This document shows positions 1-10,927 of a DNA stretch of 64,000 nucleotides, piece after piece; the stretch's first letter is position 1, and every line of letters begins with the position of its first letter. The position numbers were made by a program, and so were the translations under genes. The stretch comes from Brachionus manjavacas (Eukaryota; Rotifera; Eurotatoria; Ploima; Brachionidae), in assembly GCA_019054805.1 (NCBI GenBank), contig JAHQIY010000007.1:4407501-4471500 (forward strand), given 5' to 3'. Under the pieces are notes generated by a model. The model was not told where the DNA came from, made no database searches, and was given only the letters and a program-made list of their open reading frames with translations.

Positions 1-329
1 TTAAAAATAAATTTTATAAATAAGCTTAGTCATTTTTGACCTTATGTTCACGTATTCCGGGAGTCACGTAACAGAATAGAGCCTGACAAAATAGCACAAG
101 TCTGATATTTGATAAATTCAAAAAAAAATATTCATTGATAAATTTTATTTAATAACTTTCATTGTTCAAGCTTAACTCAATAATATACAATTAGATCAAA
201 ACTAGTTTTAAAAAATGATATAAAAAAAAATTTACATAAATTATAAATCAATGAAGAATAAAGCCAACAAAAAAAATTATTTTAAATTATTTTTTTCAAT
301 AGGAGCCTTTAGACTGAGCCACTTCGATC
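1..329. other. AT-rich flank, no gene seen
   Basis: Poly-A/T-rich sequence downstream of the RSF1 stop codon. It probably carries the 3' UTR and polyadenylation signals of that gene. I see no coding or structural signal. Confidence 0.5.
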
Positions 330-3300
330 CTAACTTGGTTTTATAAAACTCTGACTAGGAATATTCATCAAAACAATTGGCTGCAGTTGATTTTGAATCT
401 GACCGTTCATTTGAATAATTGGTGCCGGCTGTATATGAGCTGGCTGACAGTAATAGTACACCAATGGAGCTGCAGTAGCTATGAAAGTGTTGGGGACAAA
501 ATTTTGTTCTGGCAAATTAATGGGTTTATTCTCAGCCGCAGATTGTCTAGAAGCCTCATTGACCACTTGGCTCTTATTTTCATTTTGTGAGCCCTTAGAT
601 CCATTAAGGAGCGAATTTTTCTTCTCGTTGCCATTTTCTCCTGCAGTTACTTTTAATTTTGACTGGTCTTGTTGCGGCTTGCTCTCTGCCGAATCTTCAT
701 CGGACCATGGCCGTTTTATAATCGGCTTAGCTTTTTTAGCAGGCACCTCACCATCGCAATCTTCTTGGTCACTTGACCACGGTTTTTTAATGCTCGATTT
801 CGCCTTCTCTTCACATTCACTCTCTTCTTTTGGCTCTTCTTCGCCACTGCTCTCACGATAATTTCTTCTTTTCGATTTGGCTCTAGTTGACCGCACCTTT
901 GTATTCTCGTGATCAGAAATGGTTTCCGATTCTGCATCATTCCATTCTTGGTAAACTCTGCGTTTACGGCGCCTAGACCACTGATTAATCTCGTCTTCAT
1001 CGCTCAATCTGGCCTCTTCTTCTTCCTCCTCTTCTGTCTCTTCAACTTCGCTTTCAGTATCGTCACAATATTTGGATCTAGTCCTTCTTTTCTTGGCATT
1101 TTTTGCTCTTTTTCTACAAGCTCTTGCATTTCTTGGCTTTTTCTTACCAAAATCTTCATCAGACTCGGCCTCCTCTTCACTCATCTCCTCGCTTTCACTC
1201 TTGTACCTAGGCTTTGCTATCTTGGCCTTGTACTCTGAACTGTTCGATGCTGCGTCCGACTCGGCCTCAGAATTAAAAGTGTCAAAGTTCTCATTCAGTC
1301 TACTGGATCGCCTGGTGGCTCTTGTCGGCCTTGGCTCGCTAATTTCCTCCTCTGCCTCCTCACCACACGCCTGATTGATGGACTTGTCAAAATCCTCAAA
1401 TGTGTACTTGACTCTTGACTTTAGGCGACACGATCTCGGTCCTTCTAAAACTGTTTCCTCGAAAATACTCTTTTTGGGCTTTTCTTGCTTTATTTTTCGA
1501 CCTGCACTCGAACTGAACAAATTGTCCAAATAGGTGGATATGTCAGTGTAGGATCTTTTCTGGTTTTGTTGTGCTTTGTGACTAGCCTCGTCGACTTCAC
1601 GGTTGTGTTTTTCGATGAGGCTGATTTTTTGCTCCAGATAGCGGATAAGCTGGTCATGGGTGCACACTTCGCAAAACCAGTCGCCTTCAGGTATTTCTAG
1701 TAGTGGTGGTTTGAGGCAGCCAATGTGATATGGAGCGTCACAGCCATCGCACAATATCAATATTTGCTTTGATTTGACTTTTTGGCATTTGACACATGCC
1801 GACTCTTGGTCGGACTCGTCGCTAATTGTCGACCCACTTTCGTAGTCCAACAAGCTGGGCTTTTTTTTTTGTCCACTCTTTTTCTTGGCTGAGTGGGGAT
1901 TTTTTTTTTTGGACGGACTTGGCGCGAATTCTTCGTCATCGTCCTCTTCTTCGATTTCTTCGTCGTCCAATTCGTCTTCAATGTATTCGGCGCGAGTTGC
2001 ATTTTTTTGCTTTGAGGACTTTTTTTTGGGCGCCTTTTTTTTTGATTTTTTGACAGACTTTGGTGTCGACTTGACATTAGTCTTAGGCTTGGGTGTCAAT
2101 TTGAGCGGTTCTATTTGCTGCATTTTTCTAACACTTGAACGCGTTGATTTTCGCAAAGCGATAGGCTCTACTTCAGTTTCGTCATTTGTTTCAGGTCCAT
2201 CTCCTTCTTTTTCTTGAGTTATTTTATCATTTTGCTCGCTCATTTCCTTCTCGGGCTCAATTTTCTCATTTTTGGTCTCTAATTTGTCACCTTGGACTGG
2301 AGGCCTATTGTCCATTTTATACTCAGGCTTTGGCTCCAGCTCTTCTTCGGTCTTCTCAGTAAGAGGCTCGTCTTTGGCTTCTTCTTTAATTTTTTCATCG
2401 TGTACAGTCTCTTTTTTTATTTCTTCTTTTATCGTTTCCGTTCCTTTACTCTCTGCTTTAATATCCTTAGTCTCTTCATCTTGTACTAAAGCATTGTCTT
2501 GTGCCTCATCTTTAGTTCCATTCGAATTTTCCATTTTTTCTGGTTCTTTTTTGTATTTTTCTTGGTATCGATTAGCTATGGAAAAAAAGTCAAATTTTTT
2601 TGTTGCCAAAAATTTGCTCAACTCTTACAGGATCTTAATTTTTCCAATGCTGGCTCTGTGGATAATTTTTCTACTAATAATTTGAGATCATTTAGATTTC
2701 TGTTATTAAAAAAAAATAAAAAAAATTTTTTTTTCCAAATTTTATTTCAATTTACTTTGCCACAAGCTTCCATGAAGTCAGGTCTTCGTTCATTTCCCGG
2801 TGATTAATGCTGAAAACGCGAATCGAACACTCCGAGTCCATGTAGACAAAGTACCACAGTCCATTTAGGTCTTTGCCGTTTGGCTCTGTTCGTAGTGAAT
2901 TTTGGTCAGGTGTTTGTTCGGCAATAACTTGCTTTAATTTTTGGTTTTCATCAAATTGGCTCTCTAACAAATTCTTTGGGAAAAAAAAATTGAAATTAAA
3001 TTAAATTTTTTTTTAATTTTTAGTTCAATTTATGCAACGATTTAAATATTTTTTTTATATCAAAAAATTAAAACCGTTCTTTTCTAAATTGAATTTAATG
3101 CTGATTTTTTTGTTACCTTGATTATTGTTATTTTGCTTTCAATTTTTAATTTAGCATATCCACTTTTTTCAATTTCGAGAGCATCATCATGTGAAAACCG
3201 ATTAGTAAACTTAATAAAAAAAAATTAAAAAAAAATTTTTCAATAAAAGTCTGAAAAAATATTTAAATTTTACTTTGGTCATATAGTAATCAAATTTTTC

Positions 3301-3786
3301 TCTCCTCACATATTTGCCAAAACTTAAATTTCTCAAAAGATTGAAAAAAATGTCACACAAATTTTTGTTTACTAAAATTAAATTAATTTAGTAAAACCAA
3401 AAAAGTCATGTGACTCATAACTTACGGCTTCTTATATTGATGATATTTTGCTCAAATTGGTCAAATTTAATTTCTTTGAAGCTAAAATGCTTGCCAAACT
3501 TATCGATAAAAGCCAGCACGATGCCATAGTTGATGTCATTGTGAAGAATTTCGAGGTTTTTTGCATTTATTTCTGAGTCATCGTATTTTTCCTCTTCGAC
3601 TTCTTCACCAGGGTCCTTTTGTTCGTCTTTAGATTCGTTTTCTTGAGACAGCTGAGAGCTTTCATCAAGCTGAGTACTAGTTTCTTCCCTAATAGTACCT
3701 TCTTGACTATATTCGCTCTTTTTCTCTGAGTCTTGGCTATTTTCACCTTCATTGGCAACATCGTTTAATTTGCCGTTCTCTTCCAT
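330..3786 (-). CDS. RSF1: RSF1-like chromatin remodelling factor (WHIM/DDT region + PHD finger)
   Basis: Homologue of remodeling and spacing factor 1, the histone-binding partner of the ISWI ATPase SNF2H in the nuclear RSF complex. Six exons in consistent phase: 3786-3426, 3371-3274, 3209-3117, 2973-2756, 2699-2629, 2575-330, giving about 1028 aa. The ATG at 3786 opens an acidic N-terminus. Exons 1-5 follow the RSF1 N-terminal domain, with NYGIVLAFIDKFGKHF, LESQFDENQKLK and LTSWKLVAKNLNDLK. The last exon holds a C4-H-C3 PHD finger near residues 540-590 (CVKC, LCDGCD, YHIGC, WFCEVC), then the RSF1-specific KYTFEDFDKSINQ motif, then long acidic/basic low-complexity tracts. The match on both sides of the PHD finger argues against a generic PHD protein. 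The open frame continues upstream of 2575, but a good donor at 2628 and acceptor at 2576 remove that stretch. Confidence 0.9.
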
Positions 3787-4539
3787 TTTAAAACTAGTAA
3801 ACCGAATTTGTCCTAACTTTTATAATGAAGGTTATTTTTCAAATCAAATATGGGAATATCTGATAAATATAATGTTAAATTATATCGAAATAAACTATTA
3901 TATTTTTTAAAGTCTGTGAGAAAAATGCAAAAAGAATGCATAATTTTTTGCATAGGAAAAATAGTTACTTCAAAAATGTCTTCAAAAATATGATTTTAAT
4001 TATAATTCATATGCAAGGTGATTTCTTTTAAATACTAAAAATACAGATTATTTTTATCATTAAAAGGAATGTCAAAGCATATAGACTCAACTATTTATAT
4101 TTGGAAAAATAATTAATTTTATATACAAACACTTTTAATGTTGTTTTTTTTCATAAAAAAAAATCAAATTTAAGCATTTCTTGACTATTTTTACAAGAAA
4201 ATAAAAATAAATCTCGAATAATATTAGAGTAATATTTTAAGACATCTATCAAGTAGAGTCTATGTCATCTGACGCCTTTTTAGTAAAATTTTGAGTAAGA
4301 AAATTTATTCTTTTTTGTGAAATTAAATTTTATTCTTAACCAAGAATTTCTTAAAATTATGAAAATTTTTTAAATTAAATTTTAATTTTTTGATCTTTTC
4401 AAAATTGATTGAACCAAAGAAATCTATTTTTTTTAGTTTTTAAAAGTTCACAATAGTTCGAAAAACTTTAAATTTGATAATTAAGTCAAGGACCTAAGTT
4501 TAAAAAAAATATATATATAAAATTTTTGATCTAAAAAAA

Positions 4540-5745
4540 TTAAATTTTATCTCTCAAAAATGAATCAACTATGTTGTCAATGAACCACTCATCTGAGAAT
4601 TTTAAATGATCACTATTGATTGTAAGCCTGAACAGTCTTCCTTCTCTATCTAAAGTTTGTAGACCAAGAGTATCCTAAAAAAATTATGAAATTTTTTTTT
4701 TCAATTCTTCAAAATTTTACATTAAGATACAAGGGTGATTGTTCCATTTCATAAATTTCTTTACTTTGACCAGGCTTATAAAATCCAAACCACTTAAAAA
4801 AAATTAATCAAAAAATTTTAAATTTTTTAATTTTTGCAAAAAATTTACTTCACTTTCTCTTGGAATTACCATCGTATCTTTGTTAAACTTAACGAGAACA
4901 AAATTTTTTATTTTCAGTAAATTATCCCGATATTCCTTATTGAAGTTCTTAAAATTTATTTTTAAATTTCATTTATTATAACTTTTATCAATACATACTA
5001 TTTCCTGATTTATATCGGCTAGAAAAAGACTTTTTTCTCTATAAAGCTTTTCGTTCAGAGGATCATGCCAATATTGGGCTTGGACCAAAATCTTTTGAAC
5101 GAATTTTTCATAGGCACCAAAATTTAACAATGATCGTATTTCATCGCAAATTTTACTTAAACTCTCAGGGCATCTTGGAAATCCATAAACACCTTGGTGC
5201 TGACCTCCAATCGAAATTAAATTTCTCACTGGGGGATAAGGACATCGTTGTGCAACAGCTCGTCTTAAAATACAAATTAACTCAATTTACGGGTTTTAAA
5301 TAAATCATACAGAAATTGTGCTCCTTGAGAAAAACCTATTGCATGATAACCATTTTTAAGACTGGTATCATTTTTTAATTGATCGCAAACCATTGCTATC
5401 TAAATTAAATGGTCATTTATTTAAAAAAATTATTAATGAAAGTTGCTGACTTGTTCATTAACATCCTTAAAGAAGCCATTATAAGTATCTTCTTCGATGC
5501 TGTTACCAATTTTTAATGAATGAACGTAAATACCAGATATGTTGCTTTCTATTATGGATTTGATTCTTCCGATGGATAATGGATTACAGCAGGAATCTCC
5601 TAGTATTTAAGTGTAAATGTAATAAAGGCATTAAAAGATATGTATTACCCATTCCGTGCCATATTACAACTGGGGTATTCGCCAAAGTTTGTTTTGAATA
5701 GGCAATTAATAATCCAAAGAAGAAGAGATTTTTAAAAATTGTCAT
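4540..5745 (-). CDS. PPT1: Palmitoyl-protein thioesterase 1 (lysosomal)
   Basis: Removes fatty acyl groups from S-acylated proteins in the lysosome. Seven exons: 5745-5649, 5599-5451, 5399-5311, 5263-4999, 4947-4849, 4792-4721, 4674-4540, all in phase, giving 301 aa (human protein 306). The N-terminus is a hydrophobic signal peptide ([17 protein letters not shown]). Diagnostic stretches are [15 protein letters not shown], the nucleophile motif [34 protein letters not shown], and [11 protein letters not shown] with the catalytic His. The third catalytic residue aligns with the Asp in KDTMV. Length and all three triad residues are intact. Same strand as RSF1, about 750 bp upstream of it; nothing suggests a shared transcript. 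Confidence 0.94.
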
Positions 5746-6720
5746 TTTTTTAGAAATAAAAAAAAATCAAAACATAAAAAAAAATTTATGCCTAATATCA
5801 TATATCATGTGACTTTAAATGAAAAATACTAAATAAAAGTTAAGAAAATATGAAGTTATTTAAATTATTTTTATATGAAAGGATGAAATTAATTAAAATT
5901 AAAAATAAAAACTGGCATTATTTGAATCAAAATATTCTTAAATATTTAATTGTAGGAAATTGTGAATTTTCATACAAATATCCAGATAAGAATTTTAAAT
6001 TGTTAATATGAATTTCGGATTTTTTTTTTAATTTTTTTAAGGTAAAACAAGAAAATTTACAATTTAAGCGTTCAGTTTGTACAAAAAGATAAAATAAAAA
6101 ATTCTTAAAAAAGATTAAATTCTTAATAATTAAATTTTATTATTTACAATTATACCACCAAATCTAGAATTAATACTCGATTAATTAGAGTATAATTCAA
6201 AGTAATAAAAAATTATTTTTAACGTAGACTGAATTTTATTTTGTTTTTTTATAATTACCTTGTTCATTAGTAGGCTAAATGGTAATTTTAATTAAATTTA
6301 AAATTAAAAAAAAATTACAATAAGAAAAGATCAAAGAGAAAAAAAAGATACCTCAAAATTTTATTATTTTATTTGATCATCAATATTTCCTAAAAAATTA
6401 AAATAAATTTTTTTAAAATTTATTAAAACATATCTTGTTTCATTCTGTTACACCAAATTTATTAAGCTAATAAAAAACTTATTCCGACATTTTTCTCTAA
6501 ATTTAAACAAAATAAATCACAAAAATAAATTAAATTTAAACTGTAAGGCTAAATTTACCAACAAAAATAAAAATAATTAACTTAGAAAAAAAGATTTAAT
6601 TGACTTTATAGCCAATTTTAAGTTTTTAAATAAACAATTTTAATTAATGTGAACTATTAGACACACAAATTTTTGAATTCACTATTTTTTGGAAAAAACT
6701 ATTTTATCTTTAAAAATATT
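5746..6720. other. AT-rich intergenic DNA
   Basis: Upstream region of PPT1. Homopolymer-rich A/T sequence; I see no gene or repeat unit that I can define. Confidence 0.4.
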
Positions 6721-6724
6721 TTTT

Positions 6725-7045
6725 TTTTATTTTTTGCTTAAAGTGCATGATCTTTTTGGGTGTTTGGGAGATGAATAAATTTGGTCTACATTATCGTCAT
6801 CTGGTTCTCTCTCTGTTCTTCCGATGTATGATATTTTTCCTTTGAATACCCTGAATCATTTGTAAATCTCACCTAATTAATCTCATTATTAGAGTTTACG
6901 ATTAAAATTTCATCTTCACTTTTATGGTAATCATAACTTTTTTTTCAATATCACTATTTTGACCATTATCATCATCACTCGACTCTTCACTTTGAACTCT
7001 GAGACCATTGATTTCATTGTCGAATTAGCTAAAATATCAAAAAGA
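6725..7045 (-). pseudogene. Possible decayed coding remnant
   Basis: On the minus strand, short acidic peptides follow one another in different frames: NEINGLRVQSEESSDDDNG (about 7025-6970), then SYDYHKSEDEILIVNSN, then a third stretch ending YSSPKHPKRSCTLSKK. The codon mix is less A/T-biased than the flanks, and each shift looks like a single indel. I recognise no family; it could be a broken exon of a nuclear protein or a chance run. Confidence 0.25.
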
Positions 7046-7280
7046 GTGGATAACTTATAGATTTTTTAAAAATCGTGTAACTTTTCAATTAAAATCTTAT
7101 TAAATTTTTAAAAATTAAGCAATTGGATTATTTAAAATAGAAGAACTATCTTTTTTTCACGAAAATTTTTATAAAAATATTTTGTATCTATAAAAAGTTA
7201 CCGAAAAAATTCTGATCTAACAAGACAAAATATAAAAGAAATTTTTTGCTTTTATTAATGTTCTAAGTGAAAATTTGCTA

Positions 7281-7362
7281 TCTACACAGGACTTTTTGAG
7301 CAACGGCTCCGATCTAATACAGAAGTTACTGCATCGAGTTGTTTATCTAAACCGCAATTTAT
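7281..7362 (+). repeat. Dispersed ~110-bp repeat, copy 1 (partial)
   Basis: Shares the core TTTTTGAGCAACGGCTC...ACTGCATCGAGTTG...ATCTA.ACCGCAATT with copies at 28984-29108 (plus) and 49866-49974 (minus). It sits just downstream of the 3' end of a minus-strand retrotransposon. Confidence 0.7.
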
Positions 7363-7424
7363 TTAAGTAAAGTATACATATTTTTTTCCCAAAAAACCCT
7401 AGATTTTATTTTTCAGATTTATTT

Positions 7425-9580
7425 ATTTATTTATTGTACAAATAGCCAATTAAGGCCAGCTGCTTGGAGATTGCACGCTCCCCTTTCAGCAAATTAAGCG
7501 CTATAAAAAATTTTTTTGATGTCTTATTTACAAAAAATAGAAAAATTAAATGTTAGATAATTTTAAAATTATGAAAATGAAAATTGTTTTTTTTGTTTGT
7601 TTTTAATTCAAAATCTTTAGTATTGATTTCGTTGGTTTATTTGTGGCGTTGTTGTATGACTCAATAATTTCTTTGATTTCTTCGTCAATGACAGTTGAAC
7701 GAGTTAAATAATTGATTGATAAAGCTTTAAGTCTTTGTTCGATTGTGTCTATATTTGCGATTGCGTGCAATATGTTGTTACTTGTGTTTCGATTAATTGT
7801 GAATATTATTTTGAGCGCTTTATTTTGAATAATTTGAAGCTTTTTTTTAATTTTTTTGCGGATAATATGAAATGGTAACATACTGTATTGAATAATTGAA
7901 AGTATTGTAAGCTTGTACACTGTTAGTAGTGTCCTTGTTTTGAGACCATAGTGTTTGGAACTTAATATTTTAAGTAAATTTAGCTTACTACTGCATTTGT
8001 TGATAATTTCGTTGAAATGAGACTCGAATGTTAGACCGGCATCAAGGTTGATACCTAGTAGTTTTGCTTGTTTTACCTTGTCTATTTTTGTGTTATTAAT
8101 TTCCAAGCTTAAATTCGACGAGAGTTCATATGATGGTCGGTTGTAATTGTTTGCGATTAGCATGTATTTTGTCTTTTGAGTGTTTAATTTTAGACCCCAT
8201 TTTTGTGCGTATTTATTGATCTTATCGATTGCTTTTTGTAATAGCTTGTTGATTTTTTTGAGACTTTTCGCAGAAAACCAAACTGAAATATCATCAGCAA
8301 AAAGGGCGAATTTAACTCCAATTTTTTCAGCTCTTTTTTTATGTCGTTTATGAAGATTGCAAATAGAAGAGCGCTCAAGCAGCCACCTTGAGGTATGCCT
8401 GCTTTAATAGGTTTTAAAGATGAGTCGATTTCATCGTGAATTTGAAATGTTCTACCATCCAAGTACGATCTTATCCATTTACCAATCATTACGGGGCATC
8501 TATATTTGTGGAGTTTTTGAAGTATATTTGCATGAGGAATCGTATCGAACGCCTTTTCAAAGTCGAATAGAACGAGCCCAGTCTTGTTTTTATTTTTTAA
8601 ATTCCGAATAGTTGGCTCGATTATTTTGAATAACACATCTTGAGTAGATCGATTTCTCCGGAATCCCGATTGCTCGTTTATTAATATTTTTCTTTTTCAG
8701 CCCAATTCGTTAAACGTTCGTTTAATATTCTTTCTAGAATTTTCCCAAGGCAGCTCAGCAAGGATATTGGTCTGAAAGAGGCTGGTTCATTTGGATCATG
8801 GGAGCTTTTATGAATCATGATTACTTTGGCGTTTTTCCACATACTTGGTACGTGTGCTAAACTGAATGAGGCGTTGAATATTTTTAAAATATTGTTTAAG
8901 CACGTTTGATTAAGATTTTTAATTGTTTTAGTGCTGATTTTGTCATATCCTGACGAGTTTTTGGTTGTTGTTTGGTTGATTGAATTTAACAATTCGGACA
9001 AGCTAATCGGTTGGTTGAATTTGATTGATTTGTAATATTTGAAAAAGTTGTTTGTTTTTTTATTTTCGGAACGTGAATTTGAAAAAACTTTTTGGAGGTG
9101 TTCGGCTAGTATTTCAACTTTTTCATTGTTTGTTTTATCTGAGTTAGGCAAAAATTTTGTTTCAATTTTGTTGTTTGTATTTATCGCTTGCCAAAATTTG
9201 CGCTCACTCGGATTTGTAATTGTAATGTTTTCGAATATCGAATTCCATTTATGATTATTTAGTGAGTCTATTGTTCTTTTTACTTTATTATCCAAACTAT
9301 TTGCAAGATTTTTGATTTGTGAATCACGAAATTTTGAGTGTTTTCTAAGAAGTCTTTTTTTGAGCTTTATAATAAACAATAAAGTACCTGGTAATTTTAT
9401 TTGCTGGTTTTGAGCTGTTTTTTCCGTTGTCGAATTTTCAAGCGCTTTTTTAATTGTCTCTGTAAAATCTTCAATTCTTTGTTCCAATTGTTCAATAGTT
9501 TCGATCGGATCGATAATAGGTTGTATATTTTTATGTTAAATATCATTTGCATTGATATAAACAAAAATGGGGTACCAAGA
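7425..9580 (-). mobile_element. 5'-truncated, decayed non-LTR retrotransposon (Jockey/CR1-like)
   Basis: Minus-strand reverse transcriptase in three blocks. 9540-8681 carries the fingers with SFRPISLLSCLGKILERIL. 8636-8190 carries the palm motifs FDFEKAFDTIPH and GIPQGGCLSALLFAIFIND. 8163-7603 carries the thumb and C-terminus (AKLLGINLDAGLTFESHF, YKLTILSIIQYS). The FADD catalytic region near 8290 is split by a frameshift, and a stop interrupts upstream of 9487. There is no endonuclease domain, so the copy is 5'-truncated. The 3' end is a short GGCC...GGC stem followed by an (AAAT)n tail at about 7425-7440. Confidence 0.85.
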
Positions 9581-10927
9581 AAAAAAAAAAACTAGACCTT
9601 GTCTTCAATTAATTTTTCTTAATTGTGTTCAAGAAAAAGAGGATGCTTTTTGGAGTCTGAATCTTCTTTTTCAAATGATGAGCTTAACTCAAAATCAGTC
9701 AAAAAACAAAAAACGAATCCACCATGCTTAAGTAATAACCAGATATGTGCTAAGTTTAAAATGGAAATGGAATAAAGATGTTTTATTGAGCAAATCTAAA
9801 TTCAAATCGATGTAATAAAAAAATCTTTTTATTAATATAGATTTTTTTAAATTATAGACTTATAGACTGACTATTTTTCATAATACTAATCGGTTATTTT
9901 TCTATTTGATTTTTCTTATTCTATAAAATAAATCAGTTGAATATAAACTTTGTATTTAATTATTAATTAAGGTTTTTTTTTTATCTAATTAGTCAGGATT
10001 AGCAATTAATTTTTCTACTAAAATCGTCTTCTAAAAATGTTAGCATTCTTTTTTAATCTTTAAATCATCGAATGTGGAAGATCCAATGTTATAGATATAG
10101 GAATTTTTAAATTAAATAAATTAAAATCTGAATATAAGAACATTATTCGATAACATTTATTTTCTAATACAAAATTTTTTTGAATAAGCATAAAAAAAAG
10201 TCATTTTTTTAAATAATTTTATTTACTTAATTAATCTTAAAAATTAAATCAAGAGAAAAAGTGCATCAAAAATGGATTATCTGTTTAACTCTATAAAAAA
10301 TATACGCATAAATACGTCAAAGATATATGTCCATAAAATATATAAATAATAAACTTTTTTAATTTCAAGGTGATTGCTTTGAATTTAGCTTAAAATGTGT
10401 AGCCAACAAAAGCTAGTTTTTTTTTTAAATCACTTTTGAAAAAATGTCTAAAATAAAAATAACAAATGGAAGAGTTGTTAAGGGACACAAATGCACAATT
10501 AGTTAATTAATAATTTTTTTTAGAAAAAAAAGTTGTCCATGCTTGATTACATAAAAAAATTGTTCTAATTAAAATCAATATTTAGATCTTTTAATGTTCT
10601 GCAGATATTAGTACTAAATCTCCACCAGTCTAATTGAGTTAGAAGACCAAAATATGCTTCTTTTATACTAATATTTAAATTATCTATATTTTCAATTTGC
10701 TTATTCACAAATCTAAAAATGAAAAAAAAAGACCTTTCGCCAGAGTATTGATTAACAACTAATTAAGAGATTTTCTCAATCCATTAATGGACTTACAATT
10801 TAAATTAACTTTTAGCGCACGCTCTTGAAGCTATTCAATCAGGTCTTATGGTTTAGAAAAAGTAATCAAAATAAAAAAATTTTACCAAGAAAAAAATCTT
10901 AAAGATAAGTAAAAACTAAAAAAAAAT
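9581..10927. other. AT-rich intergenic DNA with one unexplained open frame
   Basis: Mostly A/T-rich and featureless. At 9623-9775 on the plus strand an open frame reads like protein (CSRKRGCFLESESSFSND, KTNPPCLSNNQIC) and ends in TAA. It may be an exon relic; I cannot assign it. The 3' UTR of PAK lies at the right end. Confidence 0.35.

Noticed and set aside
330..2621. Reading the last RSF1 exon as a complete 763-aa protein starting near 2621
   Set aside because: The start would be TTG, and a strong donor (2628) and acceptor (2576) remove that segment; upstream exons carry the RSF1 N-terminal domain in phase.
387..2685. Long plus-strand open frames opposite RSF1
   Set aside because: Serine/phenylalanine-rich mirror images of a Glu/Lys/Ser-rich coding exon; antisense shadows.
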